From contig NZ_JAPNLM010000001.1 in NCBI RefSeq assembly GCF_026627255.1, positions 124,001 through 188,000 on the forward strand: 64,000 nucleotides of DNA. Reading direction: 5' to 3'. Below are positions 1-9,571 of this stretch, one piece after another. A program made the position numbers and the translations under genes. Every line of letters starts with the position of its first letter. The stretch's first letter is position 1. This DNA is from Streptomyces antarcticus. Its GTDB lineage: Bacteria > Actinomycetota > Actinomycetes > Streptomycetales > Streptomycetaceae. The notes under the pieces were generated by a model that had not been told where the DNA came from, did not search any database, and saw only the letters and a list, made by a program, of their open reading frames with translations.

Positions 1-63
1 ACCGGGACCGGGAGCGGGGCCGGAACCCGGCGCGGCGCCCCCCGACGCCGCACCCGGGTCCAC
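1..63 (-). CDS. ABC transporter permease, N-terminal fragment (probable ThiP)
   Basis: A reading frame opens with GTG at 61-63 and runs off the window. It gives about 21 residues rich in Gly, Pro and Ala, with no motif. It starts nine bases after the thiB stop on the same strand, with a weak AGGA upstream. In thiamine ABC operons the permease follows the binding protein, so a ThiP-like permease is the natural inference. Too little is visible to prove it. Confidence 0.45.
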   Translation of the reverse strand, partial: MDPGAASGGAAPGSGPAPGPG

Positions 64-71
64 GGGGGTTC

Positions 72-1163
72 CTACTTCACGACGAGCGAGGACCATGTCT
101 TGACCCACTGCTCACGGTTCTCGGCGATGGTCTCCGGGGCCACGACCTCGGGCTTCTCGACCACCACACCGTGCTTCGTGAACAGCTCCGGCAGGGCCGC
201 GTCCTTCGTCACCGGGTTCACGAACATCTGGAGCGGCATGTCCTCCTGGAACTTCTTGCTGATCAGGAAGTCCAGGAGCGCCTTGCCGCCCGCCTCGTTC
301 TTCGCGCCCTTGAGCAGGCCGGCGAACTCGATCTGGCGGAAGCAGGTGCCGGTGGAGACGCCCGTGGGGGCCTCGGCCGGCTGCGGCTCCCCGTACAGCA
401 CCTCGACCGGCGGGCTGGAGGCGTAGGAGACGACCAGCGGACGGTCCCCCTTGGCCTTCTTGCCGCCGGCCGAGCCGGAGAACCGCTCGTTGTAGGCCTG
501 CTCCCAGCCGTCGACGACCTCGACGCCGTTGGCCTTGAGCTTGCTCCAGTAGTCCTTCCAGCCCTCCTCGCCGTACTTGCCGACGGAGGCGAGGAGGAAG
601 CCGAGGCCGGGCGAGGAGGTCGCGGCGTTCTCGGTGACCAGCAGGTCCTTGTACTCCGGCTTGATCAGGTCGTCCAGCGTCTGCGGCGGGGCGATCTTCT
701 TGTCGGCGAAGTACTGCTTGTCGTAGTTGACGCAGACGTCACCGGAGTCGACCGGCGTGACCCGGTGCTCCTTGTCGAGCCGGTACTCCGGCTTCACCTC
801 GCCCAGGCCCTTGGCCTCGTACGGGGTGAAGATGCCGTTGTCGAGGGCGCGCGAGAGCAGGGTGTTGTCGACGCCGAAGAAGACGTCGCCGCGAGGGGAG
901 CCCTTGGTGAGGATCTCCTGGTTGAGCGCGGCGCCCGCGTCTCCGGACTTCAGCTTCTTGACGGTGTAGCCGCTCTCCGTCTCGAACTCCTTGAGGACCG
1001 CGTCGGTCACGTTGAAGGAGTCGTGCGAGACGAGGGTGACGGTCGTGGACTTCGGGGCGTCGCCCGCGGACGTGTCCTTGGCGTCGCCGCCGCAGGCGCT
1101 GAGCGTGGTGACGCCCAGCGCGGCCGCGAGCGCGGCGCCCGCGATCTTCTTGGTGGTGCTCAC
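72..1163 (-). CDS. thiB: Thiamine ABC transporter substrate-binding lipoprotein
   Basis: This is a 363-residue periplasmic-type binding protein, expected to deliver thiamine or its phosphates to an ABC importer at the outer face of the membrane. The N-terminus has a basic start, a hydrophobic core and a lipobox ending LSAC at about residue 24. The mature part resembles the ThiB/iron-type binding protein fold, with VTLVSHDSF near the start and a DVFFGVDNTLLSRA segment. The GTG start at 1163 is preceded by AGGAGG nine bases upstream. A TPP riboswitch lies in its leader, which strongly supports a thiamine role; the exact ligand is inferred. The permease gene appears to begin just downstream. Confidence 0.88.
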   Translation of the reverse strand: MSTTKKIAGAALAAALGVTTLSACGGDAKDTSAGDAPKSTTVTLVSHDSFNVTDAVLKEFETESGYTVKKLKSGDAGAALNQEILTKGSPRGDVFFGVDNTLLSRALDNGIFTPYEAKGLGEVKPEYRLDKEHRVTPVDSGDVCVNYDKQYFADKKIAPPQTLDDLIKPEYKDLLVTENAATSSPGLGFLLASVGKYGEEGWKDYWSKLKANGVEVVDGWEQAYNERFSGSAGGKKAKGDRPLVVSYASSPPVEVLYGEPQPAEAPTGVSTGTCFRQIEFAGLLKGAKNEAGGKALLDFLISKKFQEDMPLQMFVNPVTKDAALPELFTKHGVVVEKPEVVAPETIAENREQWVKTWSSLVVK

Positions 1164-1200
1164 TGGTCAATTCCTCCTGGGATGTCCAGGAGAAGACGCG

Positions 1201-1240
1201 GCCCTGCCCGGCGCTCTGCGGAGCGGACGCCGGGCAGGGC
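1201..1240 (-). terminator. GC-rich hairpin between TPP riboswitch and thiB
   Basis: Perfect 13-bp arms (1201-1213 and 1228-1240) enclose a 14-base loop. It sits between the riboswitch and the thiB ribosome binding site, so it may be the riboswitch expression platform acting as a conditional terminator. It lacks a clear T-run. Function is inferred from position. Confidence 0.55.
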
Positions 1241-1257
1241 GCAACAGCTTGAGTGGT

Positions 1258-1350
1258 GACCGAACTTCCTACCCCGAATGACCGGGGCGAGGTTCAGAGG
1301 GTCTGCGGTGACGGTTACCGCACTCTCAGCGCTGTGGCGCTCCCCTGTCG
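1258..1350 (-). promoter_or_regulatory. TPP riboswitch (THI element) upstream of thiB
   Basis: Read on the minus strand, this leader has the conserved TPP aptamer blocks in order: an AGGGG start of P1, GCTGAGA with following purines, a variable P3 stem, ACCCTCTGAACCT, and the closing GGTAGGAAGTTCGG block. This arrangement is diagnostic of thiamine pyrophosphate riboswitches. Binding of TPP is expected to turn down the thiB transporter operon. The hairpin at 1201-1240 lies between aptamer and start codon and could form the switch. Confidence 0.92.
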
Positions 1351-1414
1351 GAATATTAAGTTGGTTCGGCCACAGGGTACCCCGTGGCCGAATACGATCG
1401 AACAGAACGGGAGG

Positions 1415-2527
1415 CTAGCGCTCCGAGGCGGCCAGCTGGCCGCACGCGCCGTCGATCTCCTGCCCCCGGGTGTCCCGTACGGTCACGGGCACGCCGTGCC
1501 GGGCGATGGCCTCCACGAAGGCCTTCTCGTCCTCGGGCCGCGAGGCGGTCCACTTCGAGCCCGGCGTCGGGTTCAGCGGGATCAGGTTGACGTGGACCCG
1601 CTTGCCCTTGAGCAGCTTGCCCAGCAGGTCACCGCGCCAGGCCTGGTCGTTGATGTCGCGGATCAGGGCGTACTCGATGGAGATCCGGCGGCCGGACTTC
1701 TCCGCGTACTCCCAGGCCGCGCCGAGCACCTCGCGGACGTTCCAGCGGGTGTTCACGGGGACCAGGGTGTCGCGCAGCTCGTCGTCCGGCGCGTGCAGCG
1801 AGACCGCGAGGCGGCACTTGAAGCCCTCGTCGGCGAAGCGCAGCATGGCCGGAACCAGTCCCACGGTGGAGACGGTGATGCCGCGCTGCGACAGGCCCAG
1901 GCCGTCGGGCTCCGGGTCGGTGAGGCGGCGGATGGCTCCGACGACGCGGTTGTAGTTGGCCAGCGGCTCGCCCATGCCCATGAAGACGATGTTCGAGAGC
2001 CGGGCCGGCCCGCCCGGGACCTCTCCGTCGCGCAGGGCGCGCATGCCGTCGACGATCTGGTGCACGATCTCGGCGGTGGACAGGTTGCGGTCGAGCCCGG
2101 CCTGGCCGGTGGCGCAGAACGGGCAGTTCATGCCGCAGCCGGCCTGCGAGGAGATGCACATGGTGACCCGGTCGGGGTAGCGCATCAGCACGGACTCGAC
2201 GAGCGTGCCGTCGTGCAGCTTCCACAGGGTCTTGCGGGTGGTGTCGTCGTCGCACGAGATGTGCCGCAGGACGTTCATCAGGTCCGGCAGCAGCTCCTGC
2301 TGGAGCTTTTCCCGGGAGCCCGCGGGGATGTCCGTCCACTCGGCCGGGTCGTGGGCGTAGCGCGCGAAGTAGTGCTGGGAGAGCTGCTTGGCCCGGAACG
2401 GCTTCTCACCGATCGCGGCGACCGCCTCGCGGCGCTCGGCCGGGGTCATGTCGGCAAGGTGCCGGGGCGGCTTCTTGGCTCCCCGAGGGGTGACGAAGGT
2501 GAGCTCTCCCGGAACAGGGCGGGCCAT
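1415..2527 (-). CDS. rlmN: 23S rRNA (adenine2503-C2)-methyltransferase RlmN
   Basis: RlmN is a cytoplasmic radical SAM enzyme that methylates C2 of A2503 in 23S rRNA and A37 in some tRNAs. The 370-residue protein has the radical SAM cysteine motif CGMNCPFC, preceded by the family stretch [16 protein letters not shown], and the downstream [12 protein letters not shown] and SLHAP segments. The C-terminal [18 protein letters not shown] carries the catalytic Cys. Length is normal for the family. It lies downstream of cdsA on the same strand, separated by a short hairpin, so it may have its own transcript. Confidence 0.95.
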   Translation of the reverse strand: MARPVPGELTFVTPRGAKKPPRHLADMTPAERREAVAAIGEKPFRAKQLSQHYFARYAHDPAEWTDIPAGSREKLQQELLPDLMNVLRHISCDDDTTRKTLWKLHDGTLVESVLMRYPDRVTMCISSQAGCGMNCPFCATGQAGLDRNLSTAEIVHQIVDGMRALRDGEVPGGPARLSNIVFMGMGEPLANYNRVVGAIRRLTDPEPDGLGLSQRGITVSTVGLVPAMLRFADEGFKCRLAVSLHAPDDELRDTLVPVNTRWNVREVLGAAWEYAEKSGRRISIEYALIRDINDQAWRGDLLGKLLKGKRVHVNLIPLNPTPGSKWTASRPEDEKAFVEAIARHGVPVTVRDTRGQEIDGACGQLAASER

Positions 2528-2549
2528 GGCAGGTACTCCTCGTAAGACG

Positions 2550-2580
2550 AAAGGCGCGCCGCAGAAGCAGCGCGCCCTTC
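2550..2580 (-). terminator. Hairpin between cdsA and rlmN
   Basis: GGCGCGC at 2553-2559 pairs with GCGCGCC at 2570-2576, flanked by AA and TT. It lies in the short gap after cdsA and before rlmN and may terminate or attenuate transcription from the cdsA side. Confidence 0.4.
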
Positions 2581-2602
2581 AAGAGTAACCGCCCGGACGG
2601 TA

Positions 2603-3673
2603 TCAGCCGGTGCCGACGAAGGCCGCCAGCAGCAGCCAGACCACCGGGGCGGTCGGCAGCAGGGAGTCCAGCCGGTCCATGATGCCGCCGTGGCCCGGCA
2701 GCAGCGTGCCCATGTCCTTGATGCCCAGGTCCCGCTTGATCATCGACTCGCCCAGGTCGCCCAGGGTGGCGCTGACGGCCACCGCGAGACCGAGCAGCAG
2801 GCCCTGCCACCAGGCGCCGCCGTCGATGAGGAACTCCATGCACAGCGCGCCGGCGGCCATCGCGAAGGCCACCGCGCCGAGCAGTCCCTCGCGGGTCTTG
2901 CCGGGGCTGATGCGGGGCGCGAGCTTCGTCTTTCCGAAGCGCCAGCCGACGGCGTACGCCCCGGTGTCGCTGACCACGGTCAGCAGCAGGAAGGTGATCA
3001 CCCGCTGGGGTCCGTCGTCTGCGGTGAGCAGCATCGTCACGAACGTCGCCAGGAAGGGCACGTAGAACGCGGCGAACACGCCCGCCGTGACGTCCTTGAG
3101 GTAGTCCTCGGGCGGTTCGGTCATCCGCCAGACCAGGATCGCCAGCGCGGTCAGGGCCATGGCGACCCAGGTGCCCTCGGCCCCCCGGACGTATCCGGCG
3201 ATGATCATGGCGGCGCCGCCGACCGCGAGCGGGACGAGGGGCGCCTTGATGCCCTTCTTCTCCTGGAGCCGGGAGGTGAGCTCCCACAGGCCCACGACGA
3301 CCGCGACGACGACGACGCCGACGAACACGGCCTTGACGATCAGCAGCGAGGCGAAGATGACCGCGCCGAGGCCGACACCGACCCCTATGGCGGCACGCAG
3401 ATCCCGCCCCGCGCGCTTCTTCGGCGGCGGGGCTGAGGCGGCCTGCGGGGCCTGCGGAGGCGGGGGGCTGGGCATGGGCTCCTGCGGCGGCGTCTCGGCG
3501 CGGAACGGGGGGCCGCCGAATCCGGCGGCCCCCCGATCGCGTGCTTCCCGGTCGTCGAAGTCACGGCCGGCGGCATCGGGCACGATGGGCATGGGCCGAG
3601 TGTGCGGGCCCACCAGCGCATCGTATGCGGGACCCGCCGGAACCGGCTCCGTGGCCCAGGGAGAGTCGTTCAT
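2603..3673 (-). CDS. cdsA: Phosphatidate cytidylyltransferase
   Basis: CdsA makes CDP-diacylglycerol from phosphatidate and CTP, the branch point of phospholipid synthesis, in the cytoplasmic membrane. The 356-residue protein has a long polar, proline-rich N-terminal region (about residues 1-85), then several membrane helices. The C-terminal signature KRDLGIKDMGTLLPGHGG followed by DRLDS is the CDS family motif. Its ATG overlaps the frr stop (TGATG), so the two are probably translationally coupled in a pyrH-frr-cdsA operon. The N-terminal extension is common in actinobacteria and is probably disordered. Confidence 0.95.
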   Translation of the reverse strand: MNDSPWATEPVPAGPAYDALVGPHTRPMPIVPDAAGRDFDDREARDRGAAGFGGPPFRAETPPQEPMPSPPPPQAPQAASAPPPKKRAGRDLRAAIGVGVGLGAVIFASLLIVKAVFVGVVVVAVVVGLWELTSRLQEKKGIKAPLVPLAVGGAAMIIAGYVRGAEGTWVAMALTALAILVWRMTEPPEDYLKDVTAGVFAAFYVPFLATFVTMLLTADDGPQRVITFLLLTVVSDTGAYAVGWRFGKTKLAPRISPGKTREGLLGAVAFAMAAGALCMEFLIDGGAWWQGLLLGLAVAVSATLGDLGESMIKRDLGIKDMGTLLPGHGGIMDRLDSLLPTAPVVWLLLAAFVGTG

Positions 3674-4230
3674 CAGACCTCGAGGAGCTCGGCTTCCTTG
3701 TGCTTGAGCAGCTCGTCCACCTGCGTGACGTACTTCGCGGTGGTGTCGTCGAGCTCCTTCTCCGCGCGGCGCACCTCGTCCTCGCCGGCCTCCTTGTCCT
3801 TGACCATCTTGTCAAGGGCGTCCTTCGCCTTGCGGCGGACGGCGCGCAGGGAGATCTTGGAGTCCTCGGCCTTGGTCCGCGCGACCTTGATGTACTCCTT
3901 GCGGCGGTCCTGCGTCAGCTCGGGGAAGGTCACACGGATGATGCTGCCGTCGTTGCTCGGGTTGACACCGAGGTCGGAGTCGCGGATGGCCTGCTCGATG
4001 TTGCGCAGGGCGCTCTTGTCGAACGGGGTCACGATCGCCATGCGCGGCTCCGGCACCGAGAACGACGCGAGCTGGTTGATGGGCGTGATGGCGCCGTAGT
4101 AGTCGGCCACGATCTTGTTGAACATCGCCGGGTGCGCACGACCGGTGCGAATCGCGGCGAAGTCTTCCTTGGCGACGACGACGGCCTTTTCCATCTTCTC
4201 CTCGGCCTCGAGGAGGATCTCTTCGGTCAC
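3673..4230 (-). CDS. frr: Ribosome recycling factor
   Basis: Frr works with EF-G to split post-termination ribosomes. I chose the GTG at 4230 because AGGAG lies six bases upstream and the resulting 185 residues is the normal family length. An ATG at 4245 would add five residues (MQEHV) but would put the Shine-Dalgarno inside the gene. The core [23 protein letters not shown] and the C-terminal long-helix region ([25 protein letters not shown]) are typical. It sits between pyrH and cdsA, as in most actinobacteria. Confidence 0.96.
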   Translation of the reverse strand: MTEEILLEAEEKMEKAVVVAKEDFAAIRTGRAHPAMFNKIVADYYGAITPINQLASFSVPEPRMAIVTPFDKSALRNIEQAIRDSDLGVNPSNDGSIIRVTFPELTQDRRKEYIKVARTKAEDSKISLRAVRRKAKDALDKMVKDKEAGEDEVRRAEKELDDTTAKYVTQVDELLKHKEAELLEV

Positions 4231-4310
4231 CACGTGCTCCTGCATGTCAGATATGGATGGTTCGGGCGGGCGGGGCGGACGGGGCAGGCCTGTGTCCGGC
4301 AGCGGACTGC

Positions 4311-5090
4311 TCAGGCCCGGGTTCCCTGGTCACTGACGAGCGTGCCGATCTTCTCACCCTTGACCGCGCGGGCGATGTTGCCCTCGGCGAGCAGTTCGAA
4401 GACCAGGATCGGCAGCTTGTTGTCACGGCACAGCGTGATGGCGGTGGCGTCGGCGACCTTGAGGTCGCGCGAGAGCACCTCGCTGTACTCGAGCGCGTCG
4501 AACTTCACCGCGTCCGGGTTCTTCTTCGGGTCCGAGTCGTAGACGCCGTCGACACCGTTCTTGCCCATGAGCAGGGCTTCGGCGTCGATCTCCAGGGCGC
4601 GCTGGGCGGCCGTGGTGTCGGTGGAGAAGTAGGGCATGCCCATGCCGGCGCCGAAGATGACGACACGGCCCTTCTCCAGGTGGCGCACCGCGCGCAGCGG
4701 GATGTAGGGCTCGGCGACCTGGCCCATGGTGATGGCGGTCTGCACGCGGGAGTCGATGCCCTCCTTCTCCAGGAAGTCCTGGAGGGCGAGGCAGTTCATG
4801 ACCGTGCCCAGCATGCCCATGTAGTCGGACCGCGCCCGGTCCATGCCGCGCTGCTGGAGCTCGGCGCCGCGGAAGAAGTTGCCACCGCCGATCACGATGG
4901 CGATCTCCGCGCCGTCGCGGACGACCGCGGCGATCTCGCGCGCGATGGCGTGGACCACGTCGGGATCGACGCCCAGTCCTCCGCCACCGGAGAAGGCCTC
5001 GCCCGACAGCTTCAGCATGAAGCGGCGGCCCTTCTTGTGCTGGTCGCTCTTGTCGTCGGATGCGGTGTGGTGGTCCACGCCCTGATTCAT
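4311..5090 (-). CDS. pyrH: Uridylate kinase (UMP kinase)
   Basis: PyrH phosphorylates UMP to UDP with ATP in pyrimidine nucleotide synthesis. The amino-acid-kinase fold is visible: [13 protein letters not shown], the [11 protein letters not shown] nucleotide loop, and [20 protein letters not shown]. The ATG at 5090 is preceded by GAGGAGATCTCC. A GTG 18 bases upstream is open but would place that Shine-Dalgarno inside the gene. The product is 259 residues with a short polar N-terminal tail. A strong hairpin separates it from tsf upstream; frr and cdsA follow downstream. Confidence 0.96.
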   Translation of the reverse strand: MNQGVDHHTASDDKSDQHKKGRRFMLKLSGEAFSGGGGLGVDPDVVHAIAREIAAVVRDGAEIAIVIGGGNFFRGAELQQRGMDRARSDYMGMLGTVMNCLALQDFLEKEGIDSRVQTAITMGQVAEPYIPLRAVRHLEKGRVVIFGAGMGMPYFSTDTTAAQRALEIDAEALLMGKNGVDGVYDSDPKKNPDAVKFDALEYSEVLSRDLKVADATAITLCRDNKLPILVFELLAEGNIARAVKGEKIGTLVSDQGTRA

Positions 5091-5117
5091 GGAGATCTCC
5101 TCGTGCACATACGAAGA

Positions 5118-5164
5118 AGGCCATTGCCGGTGGGTCCTCGCGGTTCCCTTTGCGGCAATGGCCT
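5118..5164 (-). terminator. Terminator between tsf and pyrH
   Basis: AGGCCATTGCCG at 5118-5129 is the perfect complement of 5153-5164, with a 23-base loop. Its position just after tsf suggests it ends the rpsB-tsf transcript and that pyrH has its own promoter or depends on readthrough. Confidence 0.7.
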
Positions 5165-5253
5165 CCTCGTCAGATCTGCGGTCGCCCTGCGCGAGCGCGG
5201 ACGACTGCTTCAGACCCTACCTGGGGTCCGGTGTCCGTCGCGTACGGACGGAC

Positions 5254-6090
5254 TCAGATGCCGACCTTGATGCGGCTGAAGCGCTTCAGGGTGACACCGG
5301 CCTCGTCCAGGACCTTCTGGACGGACTTCTTGTTGTCGAGCGCGTACGGCTGGCCGAGCAGCGTGGCGTCCTTGAAGAAGCCGTTGATGCGACCCTCGAC
5401 GATCTTCGGGAGGGCGGCCTCGGGCTTGCCCTCCGCGCGGGTGACCTCTTCGGCGATGCGACGCTCGGACTCGACCTTCTCGGCCGGAACGTCTTCCTTG
5501 GAGAGCCACTGCGGGGCGAACGCGGCGATGTGCTGCGCGATGCCGCGGGCGACCTCGGCGTTCTCCTTGTCGAGCTCGACCAGGACGCCGATCTGGAACG
5601 GCAGGTCGGGCATCGTGCGGTGCATGTACGACGCGACGTAACCGCCGGTGAACTGCGCGAAGCGGTCCAGGACGATCTTCTCGCCGAGGTTGGCGTTGGC
5701 TTCGTCCACGAACGCCTGGACGGTCTTGCCGGCCTCGATCTGGGACGCGAGCAGCGCCTCGATGTCGGCGGGGGAGGTCGCGGCGACGTGCGCGGCCAGC
5801 TGGTTGGCGACGGCCAGGAACTTCTCGCCCTTGGCGACGAAGTCCGTCTCGCACTTCAGCTCGACGAGGACACCGGAGGTGTTGTCGTCGGCGATGAGGG
5901 AGACGACGGCACCGTTCTCGGCAGAGCGGCCCTCGCGCTTGGCGACGCCCTTCTGGCCCTTGATACGGAGCGCTTCCATGGCCTTGTCGACGTCACCGTC
6001 GGAGTCCACGAGCGCGTTCTTGCAGTCCATCATGCCGGCGCCGGTGAGCTCGCGGAGCTTCTTGACGTCAGCGGCGGTGTAGTTCGCCAT
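5254..6090 (-). CDS. tsf: Elongation factor Ts
   Basis: EF-Ts exchanges GDP for GTP on EF-Tu. The 278-residue protein begins with the UBA-like domain (KKLRELTGAGMMDCKNAL) and carries the signature CETDFVAKGEKF, followed by the core domains and the C-terminal module ending TLKRFSRIKVGI. Length is typical of actinobacterial EF-Ts. It follows rpsB with a hairpin in the gap, the classic rpsB-tsf arrangement. Confidence 0.97.
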   Translation of the reverse strand: MANYTAADVKKLRELTGAGMMDCKNALVDSDGDVDKAMEALRIKGQKGVAKREGRSAENGAVVSLIADDNTSGVLVELKCETDFVAKGEKFLAVANQLAAHVAATSPADIEALLASQIEAGKTVQAFVDEANANLGEKIVLDRFAQFTGGYVASYMHRTMPDLPFQIGVLVELDKENAEVARGIAQHIAAFAPQWLSKEDVPAEKVESERRIAEEVTRAEGKPEAALPKIVEGRINGFFKDATLLGQPYALDNKKSVQKVLDEAGVTLKRFSRIKVGI

Positions 6091-6131
6091 GAGTCTGTGA
6101 TTCTCTCTCGAAGTCGTAGATCTACGGGTGA

Positions 6132-6172
6132 ACGGCGGAGGCGCCGCGCTCGTGGCGCGGCTCCCCCGCCGT
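6132..6172 (-). terminator. Intercistronic hairpin between rpsB and tsf
   Basis: ACGGCGG (6132-6138) pairs with CCGCCGT (6166-6172), with an inner GC stem around a short loop. It is probably a partial terminator or attenuator that lowers tsf relative to rpsB, by position only. Confidence 0.5.
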
Positions 6173-6225
6173 CATCGTCCGTACCGTGAGTGCCCGGCGG
6201 GTGAACGCCGGGCTCTCCCAGTGGG

Positions 6226-7176
6226 TCAGGCCTGCTCGGCGTCGGCGGCCGGAGCCTCGACAACCTCAGCGTCGGCGGCGGCGTCGGCGGCCGGAGCCTC
6301 GACAACCTCGGCCTCGGCGTCGGCGGCCGGAGCCTCGACAACCTCAGCGTCGGCGGCGGCGTCGGCGGCCGGAGCGGCCTCGGCGTCGTCAGCCTTCTTG
6401 TCGCCCTCGAGCAGGTCGCGCTCCCACTCGGCGAGCGGCTCGGCAGCGGCCTTCTCGCCCGGCTTCGAGTCGCCGGTCGCAGCGCCGGAGCGGGCGATGA
6501 GGCCCTCGGCGACGGCGTCGGCGATCACGCGGGTGAGCAGGGTGACGGAGCGGATCGCGTCGTCGTTGCCCGGGATCTTGTAGTCGACCTCGTCGGGGTC
6601 GCAGTTGGTGTCGAGGATCGCGACGACCGGGATGTGGAGCTTGCGCGCCTCACCGACGGCGATGTGCTCCTTCTTGGTGTCGACGATCCAGACGGCGCTG
6701 GGAACCTTCGACATCTCGCGGATACCACCGAGGGTCTTCTCCAGCTTGATCTTCTCGCGCGAGAGGACCAGGAGCTCCTTCTTGGTGAGACCCGAGGCGG
6801 CGACGTCCTCGAAGTCGATCCCCTCAAGCTCCTTCAGACGCTGGAGGCGCTTGTAGACGGTCGAGAAGTTGGTGAGCATGCCACCCAGCCACCGCTGGTT
6901 GACGTACGGCATGCCAACGCGCGTCGCCTGCTCGGCGATGGCCTCCTGCGCCTGCTTCTTGGTACCGATGAACATGATGGAGCCGCCGTGCGCGACGGTC
7001 TCCTTCACGAACTCGTAGGCGCGGTCGATGTACGACAGCGACTGGAGCAGGTCGATGATGTAGATGCCGTTGCGCTCGGTGAAGATGAAGCGCTTCATCT
7101 TCGGGTTCCAGCGACGGGTCTGGTGACCGAAGTGGACGCCGCTTTCCAGCAGCTCCCGCATCGTTACGACGGCCAT
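6226..7176 (-). CDS. rpsB: 30S ribosomal protein S2
   Basis: S2 is a 30S subunit protein. The core starts [19 protein letters not shown] and shows the S2 features [35 protein letters not shown] and [18 protein letters not shown] chose the ATG at 7176, where AAGGAG lies six bases upstream, over the ATG at 7182, which touches it. The 316-residue product is longer than usual because the last 60 or so residues are an acidic Ala/Glu/Val tail built from a repeat ([10 protein letters not shown]) that appears three times. The core is normal. tsf follows downstream. Confidence 0.96.
   Translation of the reverse strand: MAVVTMRELLESGVHFGHQTRRWNPKMKRFIFTERNGIYIIDLLQSLSYIDRAYEFVKETVAHGGSIMFIGTKKQAQEAIAEQATRVGMPYVNQRWLGGMLTNFSTVYKRLQRLKELEGIDFEDVAASGLTKKELLVLSREKIKLEKTLGGIREMSKVPSAVWIVDTKKEHIAVGEARKLHIPVVAILDTNCDPDEVDYKIPGNDDAIRSVTLLTRVIADAVAEGLIARSGAATGDSKPGEKAAAEPLAEWERDLLEGDKKADDAEAAPAADAAADAEVVEAPAADAEAEVVEAPAADAAADAEVVEAPAADAEQA
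6240..6381 (-). repeat. In-frame tandem repeat in the rpsB C-terminal tail
   Basis: A near-identical unit of 29 bases, starting GCGTCGGCGGCCGGAGCCTC on the plus strand, occurs at about 6239-6267, 6281-6309 and 6317-6345, with a fourth partial copy at 6359-6381. All copies are in frame and encode the acidic EAPAADA repeats of S2. Confidence 0.85.
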
Positions 7177-7425
7177 GGCCATCTCCTTGTTTTCTCGGTT
7201 TGGTTCCTGACGCCCCGCCGCGTCCTGCCCCGTAGAGGGACCGAGAGACGCTGTCACCAGGCCGTTTCGGGCTGATGTTGGGGCGTGCGAAGTCGACCCG
7301 GTGACCCGGATCGCCACAAGAAGTGTACGGGACCCGGCGGTATGCCGGGTGACGCCGTTGTCCACACCCCGGGTCTTGTCCACAGGCCCCGCCGCGGCTG
7401 CCGGGCGCGCGGGACTCTGGGTCCC

Positions 7426-7899
7426 ATGACGACCTTGCCGACCCTGCTGTTCGCCCTGTTCCTGGCCCTGGCCCAGGCCGCCGCCCCATCGATCCGGCCG
7501 CTGCCCCCGCCCCTGACGGTGGCCCGCTGGTGGGACCCGCCCCCGACCCCGTACGCGGCCGGCCACCGCGGGGTGGACCTGTCCGCGCCGGTGGGCGCCG
7601 AGCTCCGAGCGGTGGCCGAAGGCCGGGTGCACTACGCGGGGCAGGTGGCCGGCCGGGGCGTCCTCTCCCTCGCGCTGGCGAACGGACTGCGAACGACCTA
7701 CGAACCGGTGCGGCCCCTGGTCGCGGAGGGCGGGCGGGTCACGGCGGGCCAGGTGGTGGCGGTCCTCACGGAGGGCTCCCACTGCCCGGCGCCGTGCCTG
7801 CACTGGGGCCTGCTGGCGGGCGAGACGTACCTCAACCCGCTGTCACTGCTCCCCCGGCCGACCGCGCGCCTGCTGCCCGCCGCACCCGGCGGCACCTGA
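7426..7899 (+). CDS. Secreted M23-family peptidase-like protein
   Basis: The 157-residue product begins [21 protein letters not shown], a probable signal peptide, and continues into an M23 (LytM/lysostaphin-type) domain. GHRGVDL supplies the HxxxD zinc motif and PCLHWGLL the second histidine site; the usual HxH appears here as LHW, so one ligand may be missing. The family cleaves peptidoglycan cross-bridges or acts as an inactive regulator. It is divergent from rpsB and convergent with the TetR gene. The start was taken at the ATG at 7426, where the hydrophobic segment begins. Confidence 0.8.
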   Translation: MTTLPTLLFALFLALAQAAAPSIRPLPPPLTVARWWDPPPTPYAAGHRGVDLSAPVGAELRAVAEGRVHYAGQVAGRGVLSLALANGLRTTYEPVRPLVAEGGRVTAGQVVAVLTEGSHCPAPCLHWGLLAGETYLNPLSLLPRPTARLLPAAPGGT

Positions 7900-7915
7900 G
7901 GGGAGGCGCCGGGCC

Positions 7916-8497
7916 TCAGCCCCGGACGCCGCGCAGGGCCATGGCGACGGCCGCCTCCGCCACGACACCGGGCTCCTCGGCCGCGCCGAGCTCGATCCGG
8001 CGTACCGCGGCGTCCACGACACCCTGCAGCAGCATCGCGGCCAGCCTGGGCTCGGCCTGCCCCAGGGCGGCCAGCGCCTCGACGATCATCGCCACCAGCC
8101 CGCCGTGCGCGGCACGGATCTTCTCCCGCGCCCCGGCGTCCAGCTCGCTGGCAGAGATCGCCACCACGGCCCGGTGCCGGCGGTCGCCCACCAGCGCCAA
8201 CTGGCTGCGCACGTAGGCCTCGATCTTCGCCTCGGGCGACTCGGCCCGCTCCATGGCCGCCTCGATCTCGGCGGCCCACACGGGGAAGTCCACCGTGCAC
8301 AGTTCCTCGACCACGGCGGCGCGGGAGCGGAAGTACTCGTACACGGAGGACCGGGCGAGGCCGGTCCGCTCCGCGAGGGCGGGGAAGGTCAGCGCCTCCG
8401 TCCCGCCTTCGGACAGCAGGGAACGCGCGGCGTCCAAGAGGGCGCCGCGCTGCATCGACCGGTGCTCGGCCACGGAGGCCGCTCGAATCCTGGGCAC
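7916..8497 (-). CDS. TetR-family transcriptional regulator
   Basis: A 193-residue one-component regulator. The N-terminal helix-turn-helix is clear at about residues 20-60 (RSLLSEGGTEALTFPALAERTGLARSSVYEYF shows the TetR pattern, key residues A-R-T-G-L-A-R-S-S-V-Y-E-Y-F). The C-terminal ligand-binding half is Ala-rich and without a recognisable effector site. It lies between the M23 gene and whiG, transcribed in the same direction as whiG. No operator or target is evident. Confidence 0.9.
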   Translation of the reverse strand: MPRIRAASVAEHRSMQRGALLDAARSLLSEGGTEALTFPALAERTGLARSSVYEYFRSRAAVVEELCTVDFPVWAAEIEAAMERAESPEAKIEAYVRSQLALVGDRRHRAVVAISASELDAGAREKIRAAHGGLVAMIVEALAALGQAEPRLAAMLLQGVVDAAVRRIELGAAEEPGVVAEAAVAMALRGVRG

Positions 8498-8525
8498 GCG
8501 TCCACTCTACGGAGGTCCCGCAAGC

Positions 8526-9362
8526 TCACCGCCCCACATCGGCCAGCTTCGCCCGCAGTTGCAGCACCGACTTGGTGTGGATCTGGCTGACCCGGCTCTC
8601 GGTGACACCCAGCACGTTGCCGATCTCGGCCAGGGTGAGGCCCTCGTAGTAGTAGAGGGTGACCACCGTCTTCTCCCGCTCGGGCAGCGTGTTGATGGCC
8701 CGGGCCAGCAGGCGCCGCAGCTCGCGGTCCTCCGCGACCTCCACCGGGTCGTCGGCGGCCCGGTCCTCCAGGGTGTCCATCAGCGAGAGCCGGTCGCCGC
8801 CCTCCCCGCCGGCGTGCAGGAGTTCCTCCAGCGCGACGACGTTCGCCAGGGACAGCTGGCTGAATACGGCGTGGAGGTCCTCCACTCCGATCCCCATCTC
8901 GCCCGCGACCTCGCTCTCGGTCGGGGTGCGCCGCAGCTGGGCCTCCAGCGTGGAGTAGGCGCGCTCCACGGCCCGGGCCTTCTGGCGGACCGAGCGGGGG
9001 ATCCAGTCCAGCGCACGCAGCTCGTCGATCATCGCGCCGCGGATCCTGGTGATCGCGTACGTCTCGAACTTGATCGACCGCTCGATGTCGAACTTCTCGA
9101 TGGCGTCGATCAGCCCGAAGACCCCGGAGGAGACGAAGTCGGCCTGCTCCACGTTGGGCGGCAGGCCCACGCTGACGCGGCCCGCGACGTACTTCACCAG
9201 GGGCGAGTAGTGCAGGATCAGCTGCTCTCGCAGCCGCTCGTCACCCGACTCCTTGTACGAGCGCCACAGCACCTCCAGGGACGAGGGTGCGGCGGACCGC
9301 ACGCCGCCGCGGGCTGCGGGGGGCACCGCAGCGCGGTCAGACCCTGAGGTGTGCTGGGGCAT
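8526..9362 (-). CDS. whiG: RNA polymerase sigma factor WhiG
   Basis: A 278-residue group 3 sigma factor of the FliA/WhiG type, which in Streptomyces directs the switch of aerial hyphae to sporulation (via whiH and whiI). Region 2 is visible in [27 protein letters not shown] and [20 protein letters not shown]. Region 3 includes [15 protein letters not shown]. Region 4 ends [29 protein letters not shown]. Start chosen at the ATG at 9362 (MPQHTSGSD); the frame stays open upstream but shows nothing conserved. The 209 bases between dprA and whiG hold no motif I can assign. Confidence 0.95.
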   Translation of the reverse strand: MPQHTSGSDRAAVPPAARGGVRSAAPSSLEVLWRSYKESGDERLREQLILHYSPLVKYVAGRVSVGLPPNVEQADFVSSGVFGLIDAIEKFDIERSIKFETYAITRIRGAMIDELRALDWIPRSVRQKARAVERAYSTLEAQLRRTPTESEVAGEMGIGVEDLHAVFSQLSLANVVALEELLHAGGEGGDRLSLMDTLEDRAADDPVEVAEDRELRRLLARAINTLPEREKTVVTLYYYEGLTLAEIGNVLGVTESRVSQIHTKSVLQLRAKLADVGR

Positions 9363-9571
9363 GCTTCGCCTTTGCCGGAGCCGGATTCCTTGGGAGCGTA
9401 GCGTGACGGAAGTGTCGCGGTGCGCGAAGAGTACGGGATCGCGCGGGGCCTCGACGGCGTCCGGACTCGCGCGGCCGACCCGGGACCGGCGCATGGCGCC
9501 CGGTCCCGGCTGCTGCCGCCGGGAGCACCGCGTCTCTCATCGGTTTCACTCTTTCACCGGAACGCCCCAGG

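Noticed and set aside
6226..7803. 525-residue S2 extension upstream
   Set aside because: The long frame before 7176 has no conservation; a ribosome binding site lies directly before 7176.
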